Source: Paramacrobiotus metropolitanus
Lineage: Eukaryota; Tardigrada; Eutardigrada; Parachela; Macrobiotidae
Length of the DNA: 64,000 bases
Reading direction: 5' to 3'
Assembly: GCF_019649055.1 (NCBI RefSeq)
Contig: NW_026570255.1
Location: forward strand, 806,001 to 870,000
The notes below the pieces were generated by a model. That model did no database searches, was not told the origin of the DNA, and was given only the letters and a program-made list of their open reading frames with translations. Of the stretch, positions 49,581 to 60,548 are shown one piece after another; position 1 is the stretch's first letter, and each line of letters begins with the position of its first letter. The translations under genes were made by a program, and so were the position numbers.

Positions 49581-50304
49581 TGTGACAGCAGCAGGGCAAA
49601 GGCTCACGATAGTGAGAGAAAGGCTTTATTGTGATTGCAATAAAGTACAGAAAACCCAAACACAAAGGCTCGATGTGAGCTGTAGCATGAAAATCATCGA
49701 ATGTCAGCTAGTGAACGAGAATGAACGGCACATCGAGCCGTAACATGGGAAAAAGCCTAATGCGGCACTGGGCAGATCCAACACGAGCGAATCGAACGCT
49801 GATAGGCCGAGATGTGGAAAGGAGGCGTGGCTCCGTCTACATCGAGGCCGATGATTGGCCGAGACGTAAGGCTGGGCGGAAAGCTGCCTGAGTCGAGGCC
49901 GATCTAGCGCTCGACAGCGAGTGCGACTCGGTGTGAGTCAGCACACCGGAAGCGGGACTGTCGCTGGCTTCCTACTCGTAGGCTGCCATAGCGACTGGCC
50001 CAACATGCCTCTGGGCGGAAGTCCGAGCCCCTGCGAAGGACCGGCCTCGTACCGCTCCAGTGCCCGCTCCGCACACGACCCTATTGGGGTCGGTGGCTGC
50101 GCCTCGGGGGTGTCCGATGACGAAGGTCTCTCGGTGCCGCGTTCTCCTCCGGACCCGTGGTGGCGTTACAACTCACGGCCGAAATCCGAAGGTCGGTCGG
50201 TGGTATTGTTTTGCCAGTGTAGGCATCTGTTGGTTGTGTCCGTAACGGCGAAAAAGTAAAAAAAATAAAGTTTTATTCTGTCTCTCTCTAGTAAAAACAT
50301 CACA
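49581..50304. mobile_element. LTR-like segment at the left edge of the inserted block
   Basis: The match to the L5 upstream DNA stops at the AAAATATACC at about 49570-49579. From 49581 a new sequence begins TGTGACAGC and could end at AAACATCACA (50304); TGTGA and TCACA are inverted copies. AATAAA motifs occur near 49639 and 50265. There is no second copy near the right edge of the block and no obvious target duplication, so the LTR reading is tentative. An unrelated insertion or a rearrangement breakpoint would look similar. Confidence 0.3.
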
Positions 50305-50890
50305 ATTCCTAGTGAGCAGGTTAAAAAAAAGATCAATAAAACGAGAACATCATTTGGAGATTAGAAAAAGTAAACTCAAAGTCTTTGGTCCGGGGCTTTG
50401 GGCCGGGCGCTTATTCCGACTAGATCTCGTCCGCTTCACGGGGGCTCCAGTCCACCGGAAGTCCGGTCATCTAGATCCGAGGCATCGGTTCTCGGGATAC
50501 CCAATGGTACCGGTTCGATTCACCGAGGGTCGAAGGTTCGACCCTATTGACTTCGGGTAAAGGGTATGGATCTCCGTTGTCGAGTGCGAAACGGGCGTGA
50601 AACCCACTTTCCGACCGGGATCCTCCGGTAAAAGTTTGATTGGAACCTCCATAGCCGGGTAAGACAGTCGTCCTTACATCCAGCCAGGGTTCATCGGGTA
50701 AGGTTGATGGAGAGGCACTGTCGCATTCGCGAATACCGTAAGGTACCCTCTCTGAATGAAGGATAAGACCTATTGGGTCTACTAATCGGTGGATCGTCCG
50801 AAATGTCCGGTGATCCGAGGTTCCATCCGGGCAAAAACCGGAATGTCATATCCTGTCACTTATTGGGTAACAAGGACCGGTTGATGGTGG

Positions 50891-50927
50891 ACGTGGTTTA
50901 CACTGCACTGTGCAGTGTAAACCACGT
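50891..50927. repeat. 37-bp perfect palindrome
   Basis: The arms ACGTGGTTTACACTGCAC (50891-50908) and GTGCAGTGTAAACCACGT (50910-50927) are exact reverse complements separated by a single T. It lies in the hairpin-rich block. It could be a protein-binding site, a cruciform or an RNA stem; nothing indicates which. Confidence 0.9.
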
Positions 50928-52970
50928 TCTGGTCTGAATGATGTGATGGCCTCTGTGCGGGAGTCCGACCCTTATCCGGTTAGCTTCGAAATTCGAAGTC
51001 CGATGATAGCCTCGGTGGCTAAGGGTCTGCTCCGGTTGCAAAATCAGAGTCCAAGCTCAGCCTCGGTTGCTGAGTCTAAGTCCATTGGCAGCCTCGGTGC
51101 ACGAGTTAGAGTCCGGGTTGTATCCTCGGCTGCACTGGCGAATGGGATGTGTTGATGTTCCTCCCGGCTGAAAATCCTAAATTCGTCTCCTGTCACCTAT
51201 TGGGTAACTCGGAGATGACATTCACAAGGTTCGAAGGGTCGAGGTATGGCAGCCTCGGTACTCGAGTTAAAGTTCCGATGTACCCTCGGCTGTGCTGGCA
51301 GATCGTGGTTGACGCGATGTGCTGGGTGTTCTGTCCGGTTAAAATCCCCAAATCTGCTTTCTGTCGCCTATTGGGTGACTCAGGGAGGGTGGATTCCGGA
51401 CTTGGAAGGTTGAAGTCCGAGGGTGGGTAGCCTCGGTGGTGAGGTAGTTAGCAACTGGTAAGGCTGGTCCTAAGGCATTCTGCCCGGGCAAAACCCTTTT
51501 TAACGTCTCCCGTCACCTATTGGGTAACATGGAGAGGGTTAATGCCTCTGGACGGGGTCCGAGCAAGTATCCAAGGGTCAGTGAGCCTCGGTGTCCGGGG
51601 GTGGATTGGCCTCTGGACGGGTCCGAACCTCGGTAACGAGACTGGCCCAACATGCTCTGGTGGGGTCCGCTTGATGCTGGGGATGTCCACTGGGTGACTA
51701 GCAAAAATCATGCAAAAGAGGTTCCCCGACAGCGATATAAGACCTAATTGGGTCAAAGCTGCGAGGTAGACACTCTAAGTTTTAAAGACGGGATCCGTAG
51801 TGGTCCGTTTCTCGGCTGATCCCGTGCTTCCACTTAGGCGGAAACACCCGGGATGCCGGAATGATGCTGGGGCTAAAGGCCTATTGGGCCTATGGGCGTA
51901 GTTATGGGCGTCCGCGGCCTTCGTCGGGGGTTCAGTCATGTCGGACGCGGAGGAATGCTTATATACTGGTGTTGTATATACGCATTCACCCGTGTACCCT
52001 GATGTCCTGGTACATCCTTCCGGTGACCACGGTCCGATTCGCGGGTGAGTGGTCATGCCGGTCACTCATCCCATTACTCCAACTTCTTGAGTAGGGGTGA
52101 AGGGCATGAGTGTGCCCTAATGTCCCACTTCTTCCGTTCCGGTTAGGAGGGAGGCCTCGATGGGCATCCTTTCAGAGTTGGAGTCCGTGATTAGCCACGG
52201 TCGGTGGGCGAGGTAGAGATCGTGGTTATACGCGATCTGCGGTGGCTTGCATCATCCAAGGGTCCTGCTGCCGGAGGGACAGGCCGGTGGAGCGAAGCGG
52301 ATCACGCCGCGCAGCACCGTCCCGTCGCTTTTCGCACGACGGATTCCGCCGGACTTATGCTGCCGAGGCCTATTGGGCTCTCGCACTGACTTCAGTTACG
52401 TTAGTCAGCCAGCTACTACTCCGATTCCCGGGTGTCCATGGGTCTGTTGGCAAACACGGTGCTGAAGAGGGCAGTGGCTTCTTCGGGACCATGTAAGCGG
52501 AATCCTCTTGGATTAGATTCCGGAAATTGGTCATATGGGTTCGCTGACCGAGGGTGTATTTCTTCCTAGGTCGACGTAATCCGTACTCAGTTGAGGGGTT
52601 TTAGGTCGTGCGGATCGGGTTGTCAGGAGGTATGGCTTCCTGTACCACACGGTCCGCATTCGGTTGAGGAATGGGAGCCTATTGGGCCCGCGGGGTTGGA
52701 GTTATGAGTTTCCACCGGGGTCCTTCTGCCAGTCGGGTTTGAGCAGGAGTACCCAGCAGATCATGCTTTGAGCCTCTGGACAACCTCCTTACGTGCGAAG
52801 GGTCTGATGATTAGGCTGTCACCTGGGCTTCCTCGGTATAGGGCTTGTTGCTTCCTATGCCAACAAGGTCCGGGCTGGTAGGATCCGAGGGTAAGAGCCT
52901 AATGGGCTCTATGGTCCGAGTTACGGAACGGATTAGCCGGGGTTCCTCTGTCGGAGGGACATGAGCAAGG

Positions 52971-53124
52971 ACAACTGCATACTTACGCAGTTGTGCTTGC
53001 TTAAGTCGCTATTCGTACGATTCGTCCCGATATGACGTTCCGTAGTTCACATTTCCGGGGGTCAGACTCCAGGATCCTTCTGCTGGAGGGGCTGACGAGT
53101 GATGAACTGTGTCGTCACAGTTCA
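52971..53124. repeat. Two larger stem-loops in matching modules
   Basis: ACAACTGC / GCAGTTGT (52971-52994, 8-base loop) and TGAACTGTG / CACAGTTCA (53103-53124, loop TCGT) are perfect stems with unrelated sequences. Each is followed within about 45 bp by the shared phrase CGCTATTCGT-CGATT-TCCCG (near 53007 and 53139). Stem position is thus conserved while stem sequence is not. Confidence 0.8.
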
Positions 53125-53925
53125 CCGCTAGCCAGCCGCTATTCGTGCGATTTATCCCGGTGAACTGGGGTTTTCTTTAAGTTCGACCCTTCTAGTCCAA
53201 AGGTCGGAGGGTTGGAAGGTTGGACGTCGGGGTATCCCTATGGGGGTCTACTCCCTAAGTCAATGGTAGGTCGCGATTCTACCACGGCCTATGATGTTCC
53301 CTTTTAGCTCCAGGGAAAGCAGGTCGGCGGAGTCGCTGATTCAGCTGAAGCCAGCTACCCGTCGGGGGTCGGCTAACCCTTTAGTTCGGTTGCACCCCCT
53401 CGCTGCTTGGCTCGGTTCGCCTCCTGTCATTGTCGCTGGAGACCGGAACATTCTGTCCGGTTAATCCAGGGGAAACCAGGGGAGACATCCGGTACGGTCC
53501 AGGTTGAACTCGTACTTATCGAGTCCATCCAAGGAATCCATCCGAGGTTCGAGTTCCAGGGTCTTCTGCCGGAGTGGATTGCCTTTGCAGAACGGCAGGT
53601 CGTGCTGTACTGAGCAGACAAACCGCCTGTCGTGCAAAGGTCCGGACTAACGTGGTTTAGGAGGCTTCTCTTCCAGAACTACGGTAGTCCGAGGGTTGCC
53701 GGTGCGGTTGTCCTCTGCCGACGACGAGGTCCGAGTTCAGCCTTAGTCGTCTGCCGAGAATCAGGCTCCGCTAACTTCTGGCGGCCTATTGGGCACCCTC
53801 CCTGGAACCTATTGGGTTCACGGGGAAGTTATCGAGGGTTCTACTGGCCCTGGGCACGGGGGTTCGTGCACCTTATTCGACTTCGCTTCGATCCTTGTAA
53901 ACCACCCATAGAAATATTCGCGGAA

Positions 53926-54446
53926 GGTGGGCTACGCAGCATCAGGTACATTCAAAGGCGATCGAGTGACGAGAAAATTAGTTTACTTTGAATGCGCCAA
54001 AGGGCGTTGTTGATCCCATCAGAGGTGCGTTTCCTTGATGGACGTTAGTGCTGATCCGTTGTCAGTACAAACTGCGCTTAATAAATAATGAAACGTTTGC
54101 TAGCAGCGAAAAATTAAATCATTCAGTTACAACTGAAGCCGATCAGATTTTTTCACTTTTTCAATTTAAACTTACATACAGACTTCTCTGTATATGTAAA
54201 AATGATTGCAGGAGTCGGCGAAGTGAGCTAAAAAAATATCTATTAATCAAACAAAATGCCCTTTTAAGCAAATAACGAAAGAGACGCACAATCAACGACT
54301 GCATTCCTATAATTCGGTCCGGCGAAAAGGGGCACAGTGCTAACAAAAACTGACATCCTGAATCTGGAGTGTAGCCTTCGCAGAAGCCAGTGTCCGCTGA
54401 CACAACAACGGCATAACAGACCGTTAACGCGACCAAACCATGGCTA
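53926..54446 (-). other. 3' flank of L11
   Basis: Partly matches the L8 3' flank (GTGGGCTACGCAGCATCA-type segment, then GATCCCATCA-AGGT-CGTT). No gene is seen. Short frames here are unsupported. Confidence 0.55.
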
Positions 54447-56858
54447 TCATGCGGTATCTTGCAAATTCACGAGAAAATTCTGGCTGATGCGCGACAATTT
54501 CTCCAACTGCAAATCATCCAGGCCGTCCACGCACCACTTCTTCCCACGGTAATGCGCCGATGGACGAGGATCAGCTGACTGCAGGGCGCACAATACCTAC
54601 AAGTACCAATGGCGCAGTGATTTTTCACGCGGAGATCCTTATATAACAGTACGACCGATCTACGGGTGACAGCGCACTTTAATAAAACCGATAATTCGCC
54701 GGTTGGTCTCGCTGGATAGAGCATAATCGCCGCACCACGAAACTTTCTCACGATCGCAGATATGGTATGTCTCTACGCGTTGCTTGCTTTCATAGCTCTA
54801 CCGTGAACATACGATGATGACGATATGTGTAATGGGCACGATACCTGAGCAAGACTGTATGGACATAGAGGAAGTGTTCTTATTATGATTTTGGTGTATT
54901 ATTTGCTGCGGAACGGTTGTTACATTGTTTTCTGTTATCTGTCCGTACTGTAATTTGTTATCGTAAATGCTTATTAACTAAATGAAAACGTTTGCAATAA
55001 AAACTTCAAGTACTGGAGCCACTTCATCTATGTAGCGGCTACAGTACGCAGACATGAAAAAAATTATCAAAAAGCCTCGACATTTTGCACCAGTTTTAAT
55101 GATAACGAAAACCACGATAATCCACAGTTTTCGTCAGATACTGCATGGTGCGGAGAGTATGCTCAATTACTGTGAAGTGTGAACACTGTAACTGTTGTCC
55201 GTTGATTAGTACCATAGCTATGAATCTTACCGTGCAGAAGATCTTCCTGAGTTTTCGCTTCCACTTCAGTCCGAGTAAGAATTCACACAGCTGCGGCTCA
55301 CTGGGTACCGGCAGCGCCGCCTCCAACACATCCCACAGCGCGCAGCGGAAGTCCCGACCGATGGGCAGTCGGGCTGCCGGAATGTCGATCTTAATGCAAA
55401 CGAGTCTCAGTCCCCAGCCAATCCGTTTACGAGAATAACAGCCGCAGAGCAATTGCAAAACGCAGTTGCTCAGGTGGACTGCATCACAGGGCAAACGGTC
55501 GCAAACGGCAATAAAATCCTCCAGCGGATAACAACCGAGTTTTCCAATCTCGCTGATCGTTGTCGGTCCCGCCTGATGCAGGACACATTCGACACTGCTA
55601 GATTTTTCGGCGGCACCATTAACCTGCAGCTCCAGAGTGAAGCGACGTAAATGCAGACTTCTCAAGCGGATCGGCGCTCGCTGCTGAGCAACATAATGGA
55701 TCATGTTGCTCAGCATCACCATATCAACGGCGCTCATCGGGCAGCATCCATAATCGGACTGTGTCATCATGTACTGCGTGCCACGCTGTAAGCGTTTGTA
55801 CACCGTCACCATGCGGTAGTAATTACGGAATCCCCATTTTGAGCCAGTGACGAAATCACGGAGCGTAATGCGGCCACACAGCACTGGGGAGTCGATCATT
55901 TGATTCCACGCTGCACATACCGCACGCACTTTTATCTGCGTCACCGTGTCCAAGTAAGACAACACTTCCTGCCATAATTCCACGCGGAACCCCATGCCTT
56001 CGGTGGCTATCGGGGTCCCGGCTAACAAGTTTGACACTCTTAGCCATTCCGCTTGGAAATTGGCGACGGACGCCTGAAAACAGCGCAAATTCAGTAAGCA
56101 AGCCGTTTTATAAACAATACAACATTTGTGCTTACCAGAATGCACCCGTCTCCCGGATCATTTACTCCAGTGGGTCCCTCATAATCCTGCTGGAAAACAT
56201 ACCCCAAACGGCCATCCACGAGTTCTACAACGTCAACTTTATACGGAAAGTGAATGCCACGCAATTCACCGTCATTCAGTCGCTTGATAAGTTCCTCCGC
56301 TTCTTCGCTGGATATGGCGCGACACCCAATATCCAGCTGGACGGTGCGTTTGGCGAAGGGTCCCGGACGGAAGGGATCGTACGTCGTACCGCCTTCTTCG
56401 GCCAAGCAACGCCAGTGTTTTCTCGTTTCGCGAGGCAGAGTGAGGGCGTCCTTTTTTGGCCAACGGATGCGGTGGATGGGGACGAAATCCGTGCACGGCA
56501 ATCCGCTGTCCTTCCCTCGCCAATGCACAATCGCCCCTCCGTAGTCATCCACCGACCCACCGCGCCCTAAACTTACGGTCTGTCCAGGCAACCAGATCAA
56601 TACCCCTGATGGCGATTCTGGCATTAACACTTCCACGGAAGTCGAGGATTCTTCGGTATTAAAGCGACACGGTCCAGGTTCGCTCGTCTCGCTCGGTAAG
56701 AAGAGCCGGTCGAATGGAACGAATTCACGGCGTCGGTAGGGATAGAGCAGATCGACGAAGAGGCCGTCTTCCGCAACGTCTACAACGCGTCCGTAACGCA
56801 TCATCCCGTCATCGCCGAGAACATCCACGCTGTTAGCATGGTGCATTAGGCTGAGCAT
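54447..56858 (-). CDS. L11: F-box protein, subfamily A, intact (571 aa)
   Basis: Minus-strand exons 56858-56136 (241 codons), 56073-55231 (281 codons) and 54596-54447. Introns are 62 and 634 bp, with donors GTAAGC and GTAAGA and acceptors TTTTCAG and CTTGTAG. Exon 1 has VDVLGDDGMMRYGRV and YGGAIVHW. The F-box in exon 2 reads VELWQEVLSYLD, VRAVCAAW. Exon 2 is one codon longer than usual, with an extra residue in RDFVTGS. In exon 3 the usual final TGG codon is TGA, so the protein ends LQDTA, one residue short, with the ancestral TAG directly after. This is harmless in appearance. Head-to-head with L12. Confidence 0.87.
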
Positions 56859-58461
56859 AGTGGATGATGCTTGCCACGCGAAGGTCAGCACAACGTCCTT
56901 CTCCTAATAATTTCAATCAGACAGACCATTAACTATTCTATATACTGAATATAATAAATAATATCTGTGTTATTAAATTTGTTGTAACAAATATTTGAAT
57001 TTATTATAAAAAATAAATCAATATTTAATAATAAGAATTGCAGAAGTTAGAAATGATATCGAATTTATGCGAGAATAAGAAAACAGTACTTATTTTTTCT
57101 GAATGTATCTGCCGAAATTAAACTTGAGAGAAAATTGCTGGCAGTTAATTGTTTTTCTTAATTTTTAGAAAAAGTCAATCTTCGTTTCACAATCAAGAAA
57201 CAACCCAGATTCCACATGTACCGTTAAATTTTCAACAAGGTATAAGAAGAACAACGGCAAGCTAGCAGTGCATTGTGGCCGCACTAAATCAAGGTACTGT
57301 AATCATGCAGAGCTACGAAATTCACCGTTCAGCTCTGCATTGCCACTAACTCACAAAATCATCCAAGATGGCTGCTGTGCAATCTGTATCGTGAAATTAC
57401 GTGTGAATGCAGTACTGGATAAGGTATAATGTACAACTGGACGGTGGTTAGAGGCCTTCAGTGGGCTATTTACGAGTGAGGAAGAAGAGAGACGCATTCC
57501 ATCAATGCCGAAATGCGAATATATCCGTTGAGCGGCATCTGGGCGTTGACCGCTGCCACACCCGTCGACGTACGAACAAGCGTGTATGTGCGTCAAGACT
57601 CAAGATCCATTCGTTAATAGCGTTTTCAGCCATAGTACTAGTATGCGCGTCCGACCAGATACAGTACCCGACCTCGGGACGTTGACCGCTCTGCAACAAA
57701 GATGGACGTGCGTAATAGTAAAAGCACGTATAGGCGTAAATGTCGATCAACGGACAGTAATGGCATTGCGCTGTCGGCTTTGATTGAATGCGTCTCTCTT
57801 TCTTTTCACTCGGAACAGCCGGTTGACGCCATTAACCACCGCCCACTTGTACATTGAACCTTATCCAGTGCTGGTGGATTAACACGGCGTTTCACCATAC
57901 AGATTGCACAGCAGTCGTCCTGGATGGTTTTGCCAGTGAGTGTGCAAAAAAGCAGAACTGAAGTGAAGATTTTGTACTTTTGATTGATTACGTACTTCGA
58001 TTTGCGGCCACAGTACAAAACTGCTGGACTACCGTTGGTTTTCTTTACCTGCTGAAAATTTTACGGTACGTTCGGATTTTCCTTGCTTTTTATTCTATAA
58101 TAAACCGTAACTTTCTCTAAAATTTAGAAGAAGTGAAACCAACTGCTATAATTTCCTAAAAAATAAAATAATTATTACTGTCTGAAAAGTTATTTATGTA
58201 TTATATCATTATCATATCCTTAATTTTCCACAGCTCGTATAAAGTCCAAAATTTGCTATTTACTGTTCTGAATAATCATAATAATTTAATTTTAACAATA
58301 AATTAAAATAATAATTTTTTATGCTAAAAATATTTTAATAGCACATTTTATTATTAATTTTAGTGTATTCGGTATATGGGATATTTAACACTTCCTCTGA
58401 TTTCGGTTGGTAGGAGAAAGAGGTTGTCCTGCCCTTTGCATAGCAAACATAGTGGACCACT
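56859..58461. promoter_or_regulatory. Mirrored bidirectional upstream region of L11 and L12
   Basis: The clearest example of the subfamily A module pair. 57340-57590, read on the minus strand, serves L11 and matches the L6 module. 57650-57990, on the plus strand, serves L12. Shared pieces include CGTTGACCGCT, TTGATTGAATGCGTCTCTCT, CGCCCACTTGTACATTGAAC, CTTATCCAGTGCTG and ATACAGATTGCACAGCAG. Donor-like AACG|GTACAT at 57222|57221 (minus) and TTACG|GTACGT at 58065|58066 (plus) precede AT-rich tracts and acceptors next to each coding start (TTAG|GAG near 56906; GGTAG|GAG at 58413|58414). No coding gene lies between. Confidence 0.65.
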
Positions 58462-60548
58462 ATGCTCAGCCTAATGCGCTACGCTAACAGCGTGGACGTT
58501 CTCGGCGACGACGGGCTGATGCGTTACGGGCGCGTAGTGGACGTTGCGGAAGGCGGTCTCTTCGTCGATCTGCTCTATCCCAACCGACGCCGTGAAATCG
58601 TTCCAGTCAACCGGCTCTTCCTACCTAGCGAGACCAGCTACCCTGCACCGTATCCCACTGATTCTGAAGAGTTCTCCACTTCCGTGGAAGTGTTAATGCC
58701 AGAATCGCCATCAGGGGTATTGATCTGGTTACCTGGGGAAACAGTAAGTTTGGGGCCTGGTCTATCGGTGGAGGATTACGGAGGGGCGATGGTACACTGG
58801 CGACGTAAGGATACCGGAGTGTCGTGCACAGATTTCTTCCCTTTGCGACGCATCCGCTGGCCGAAACCACTCGCTTATCGTGAAGCGGAAAAAGGGTGGC
58901 GCAGCTTGGCCGAAAAGGAGGCAACGGGACACGATGGCAGCCGTTCTGGGTACTTCGTCAAGTGTACTGTGCAGTTAGACGATGATTTGCGCTCGGTATC
59001 CAGCGATGAAGCGGAGGAACTCTTCAAGCGGCTGAATGACAGCGAACTGCGCGACTTTCCCTTCCGCGTTAAAGTGGACGTGGTGGAGCTCGTGGGTGGC
59101 CGTTTGGGATACGTTTACCAGCGGGATTATCGGGAAGCATATGGAGTGTATGACCCCAAAGGGGGGTGGTTTTTGGTAAGAAGGAATGCTGTCCTAAAAC
59201 GTCTGACCATGGAACATTTCTGGGTTTGCATGAGGAGGATTTTATTTTCTTAAAATATTAAAAGATCTGTACAATATTTCAGTATATATTTGCTAGTTCG
59301 TTAGCAGACCTTAATTTAAGAATAAGACTATACGTGACGAACTGTTACTGTAAGTTTGCTAATTTACTAAGTCTCTAGTTACTTCAATGTAGTGGGATCA
59401 GCATGCAATCTGTTTATTTTTTTCGAAATTGTGCCCCGTTTGGTCATCATTACTTACATGTTTATATGATTTCAGGCGTCCCTTGCAAGATTCCAGGCGG
59501 AGCTGTTACGGCTCTCTTCATTGTCAGACGAGATTCCGACATCCAACGACAAGATGGCGCTGCGGATGGAACTATGGCAGGAAGTGTTTTCGTACTTGGA
59601 CACTATGACACAGATGAAGCTGCGGGCGGTGTGCACTTTGTGGAACTGGACGATGGACACGCCGGGGTTGCGCGGCTGTGTCCTGATGGGTGAGTACACT
59701 GGCTATAAATTTAAGTACGCCCAGTTTTTTCGCATGGCGTCCGTGTACAAACGCTTGCATCCCGGTACGCAGCACGTAGTATCGCATTCGGACTATGGAT
59801 ATTATCCGTTGGGCACCGTTGACATGCTGGTGCTGAGCGATATGATCCAGCACGTGGCGCAGCAGCGAACTGGAGTCGGATTGCGAAGTATGCATCTGAA
59901 GGGTTTCCAGTTGTACCTGCTAATTAACGGCGCCACTGATAATTCTGGCACGATCGAATGTGCCCAGCATCAGTCGGATCCGGAAACCATCAACGAGATC
60001 GGAAGACTCGGCTCGTGTCAGCTGGAGAATTTCATTGCCGTTTGTAGCCGTTTACCGTGTGAGGCTGTCCTGCTGAGCCAGTGCGTGGTGAATTTACACT
60101 GCTGCTATTTGTCTCGCACATCAGTTGGCTGGGAACAGAGACTCGTTGGTGTGGATATTAGCATTCCGAGAGCGCGACTGCCGATTGGTCGTGATTTCCG
60201 CTGCACACTGTGGGATGTAATGGACGCGGCGCTCCCGGAACCGAATGAGCAGAAGCTGCAAGAACTCACACTCCAACTGAAAGCGGCTAACGAGGTCAAA
60301 CTCAAGAAAATCGTCTGCACGGTAAGAATCATGATTGCAGATTGCACTTCCTTCGTATGGCTTTCCGATCCTACAATAAACTGATTACTTTGCAGTTATT
60401 GTGCGCCCTGCAGTCGGCTGATCCGCGCCCGTTAGCGCATTATCACGGGAAGAAGTGGTGCATTGATGGTCTGCAGGATTTGCAGCTGGCGAAACTGTCA
60501 CGGATTACCCGGCATTTTCTCCTTGAACTGCAAGATACGACTTGGTAG
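58462..60548 (+). CDS. L12: F-box protein, subfamily A, intact (570 aa)
   Basis: Exons 58462-59175 (238 codons), 59476-60321 (282 codons) and 60396-60548; introns 300 and 74 bp, phase 0. Exon 1 begins MLSLMRYANSVDVLGDDG. It reads like a mosaic: its first third follows L1, its middle follows L6 and L11 (VEVLMPESPSGVLIWLPGE), and its end follows L5 (YVYQRDYREAYGVYD). The F-box reads RMELWQEVFSYLD, LRAVCTLW. Exon 3 starts with TTA rather than ATG (LLCALQSADP), as an internal exon can, and ends QDTTW. All splice sites are canonical. SCF substrate receptor inferred. Confidence 0.88.

Larger units (their letters stand above)
49581..53925. repeat. G+C-rich block without genes, with repeated mini-hairpins
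   Basis: About 4.3 kb that interrupts the F-box cluster, with composition visibly unlike the AT-rich surroundings and no long frame with a domain. Its sequence is built from degenerate recurring pieces: CCTATTGGG with paired flanks at 50077, 50766, 50858, 51195, 51366, 51515, 51741, 51877, 52367, 52677, 52894, 53784 and 53805; GCCTCGGT in the left half, some with paired flanks (51007-51021, 51056-51074); GGTCCTTCTGCC-GG-like pieces in the right half (for example near 52259, 52721, 53078, 53558); and a phrase beginning GACTGGCCCAACATGC near 49994 and again at 51641. Right of 53926 the L11 3' flank resumes. Function unknown; a degenerate satellite, a non-coding mobile element or a structured RNA are possible. 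Confidence 0.7.

Noticed and set aside
50511-50525. CGGTTCGATTCACCG, resembling a tRNA T-arm
   Set aside because: No acceptor stem, D-arm or anticodon arm can be fitted around it.
50077-53819. CRISPR-like reading of the repeated CCTATTGGG motif
   Set aside because: Spacing is irregular, repeats are short and variable, and the DNA is eukaryotic; the pattern is hairpins with variable stems, not constant repeats.
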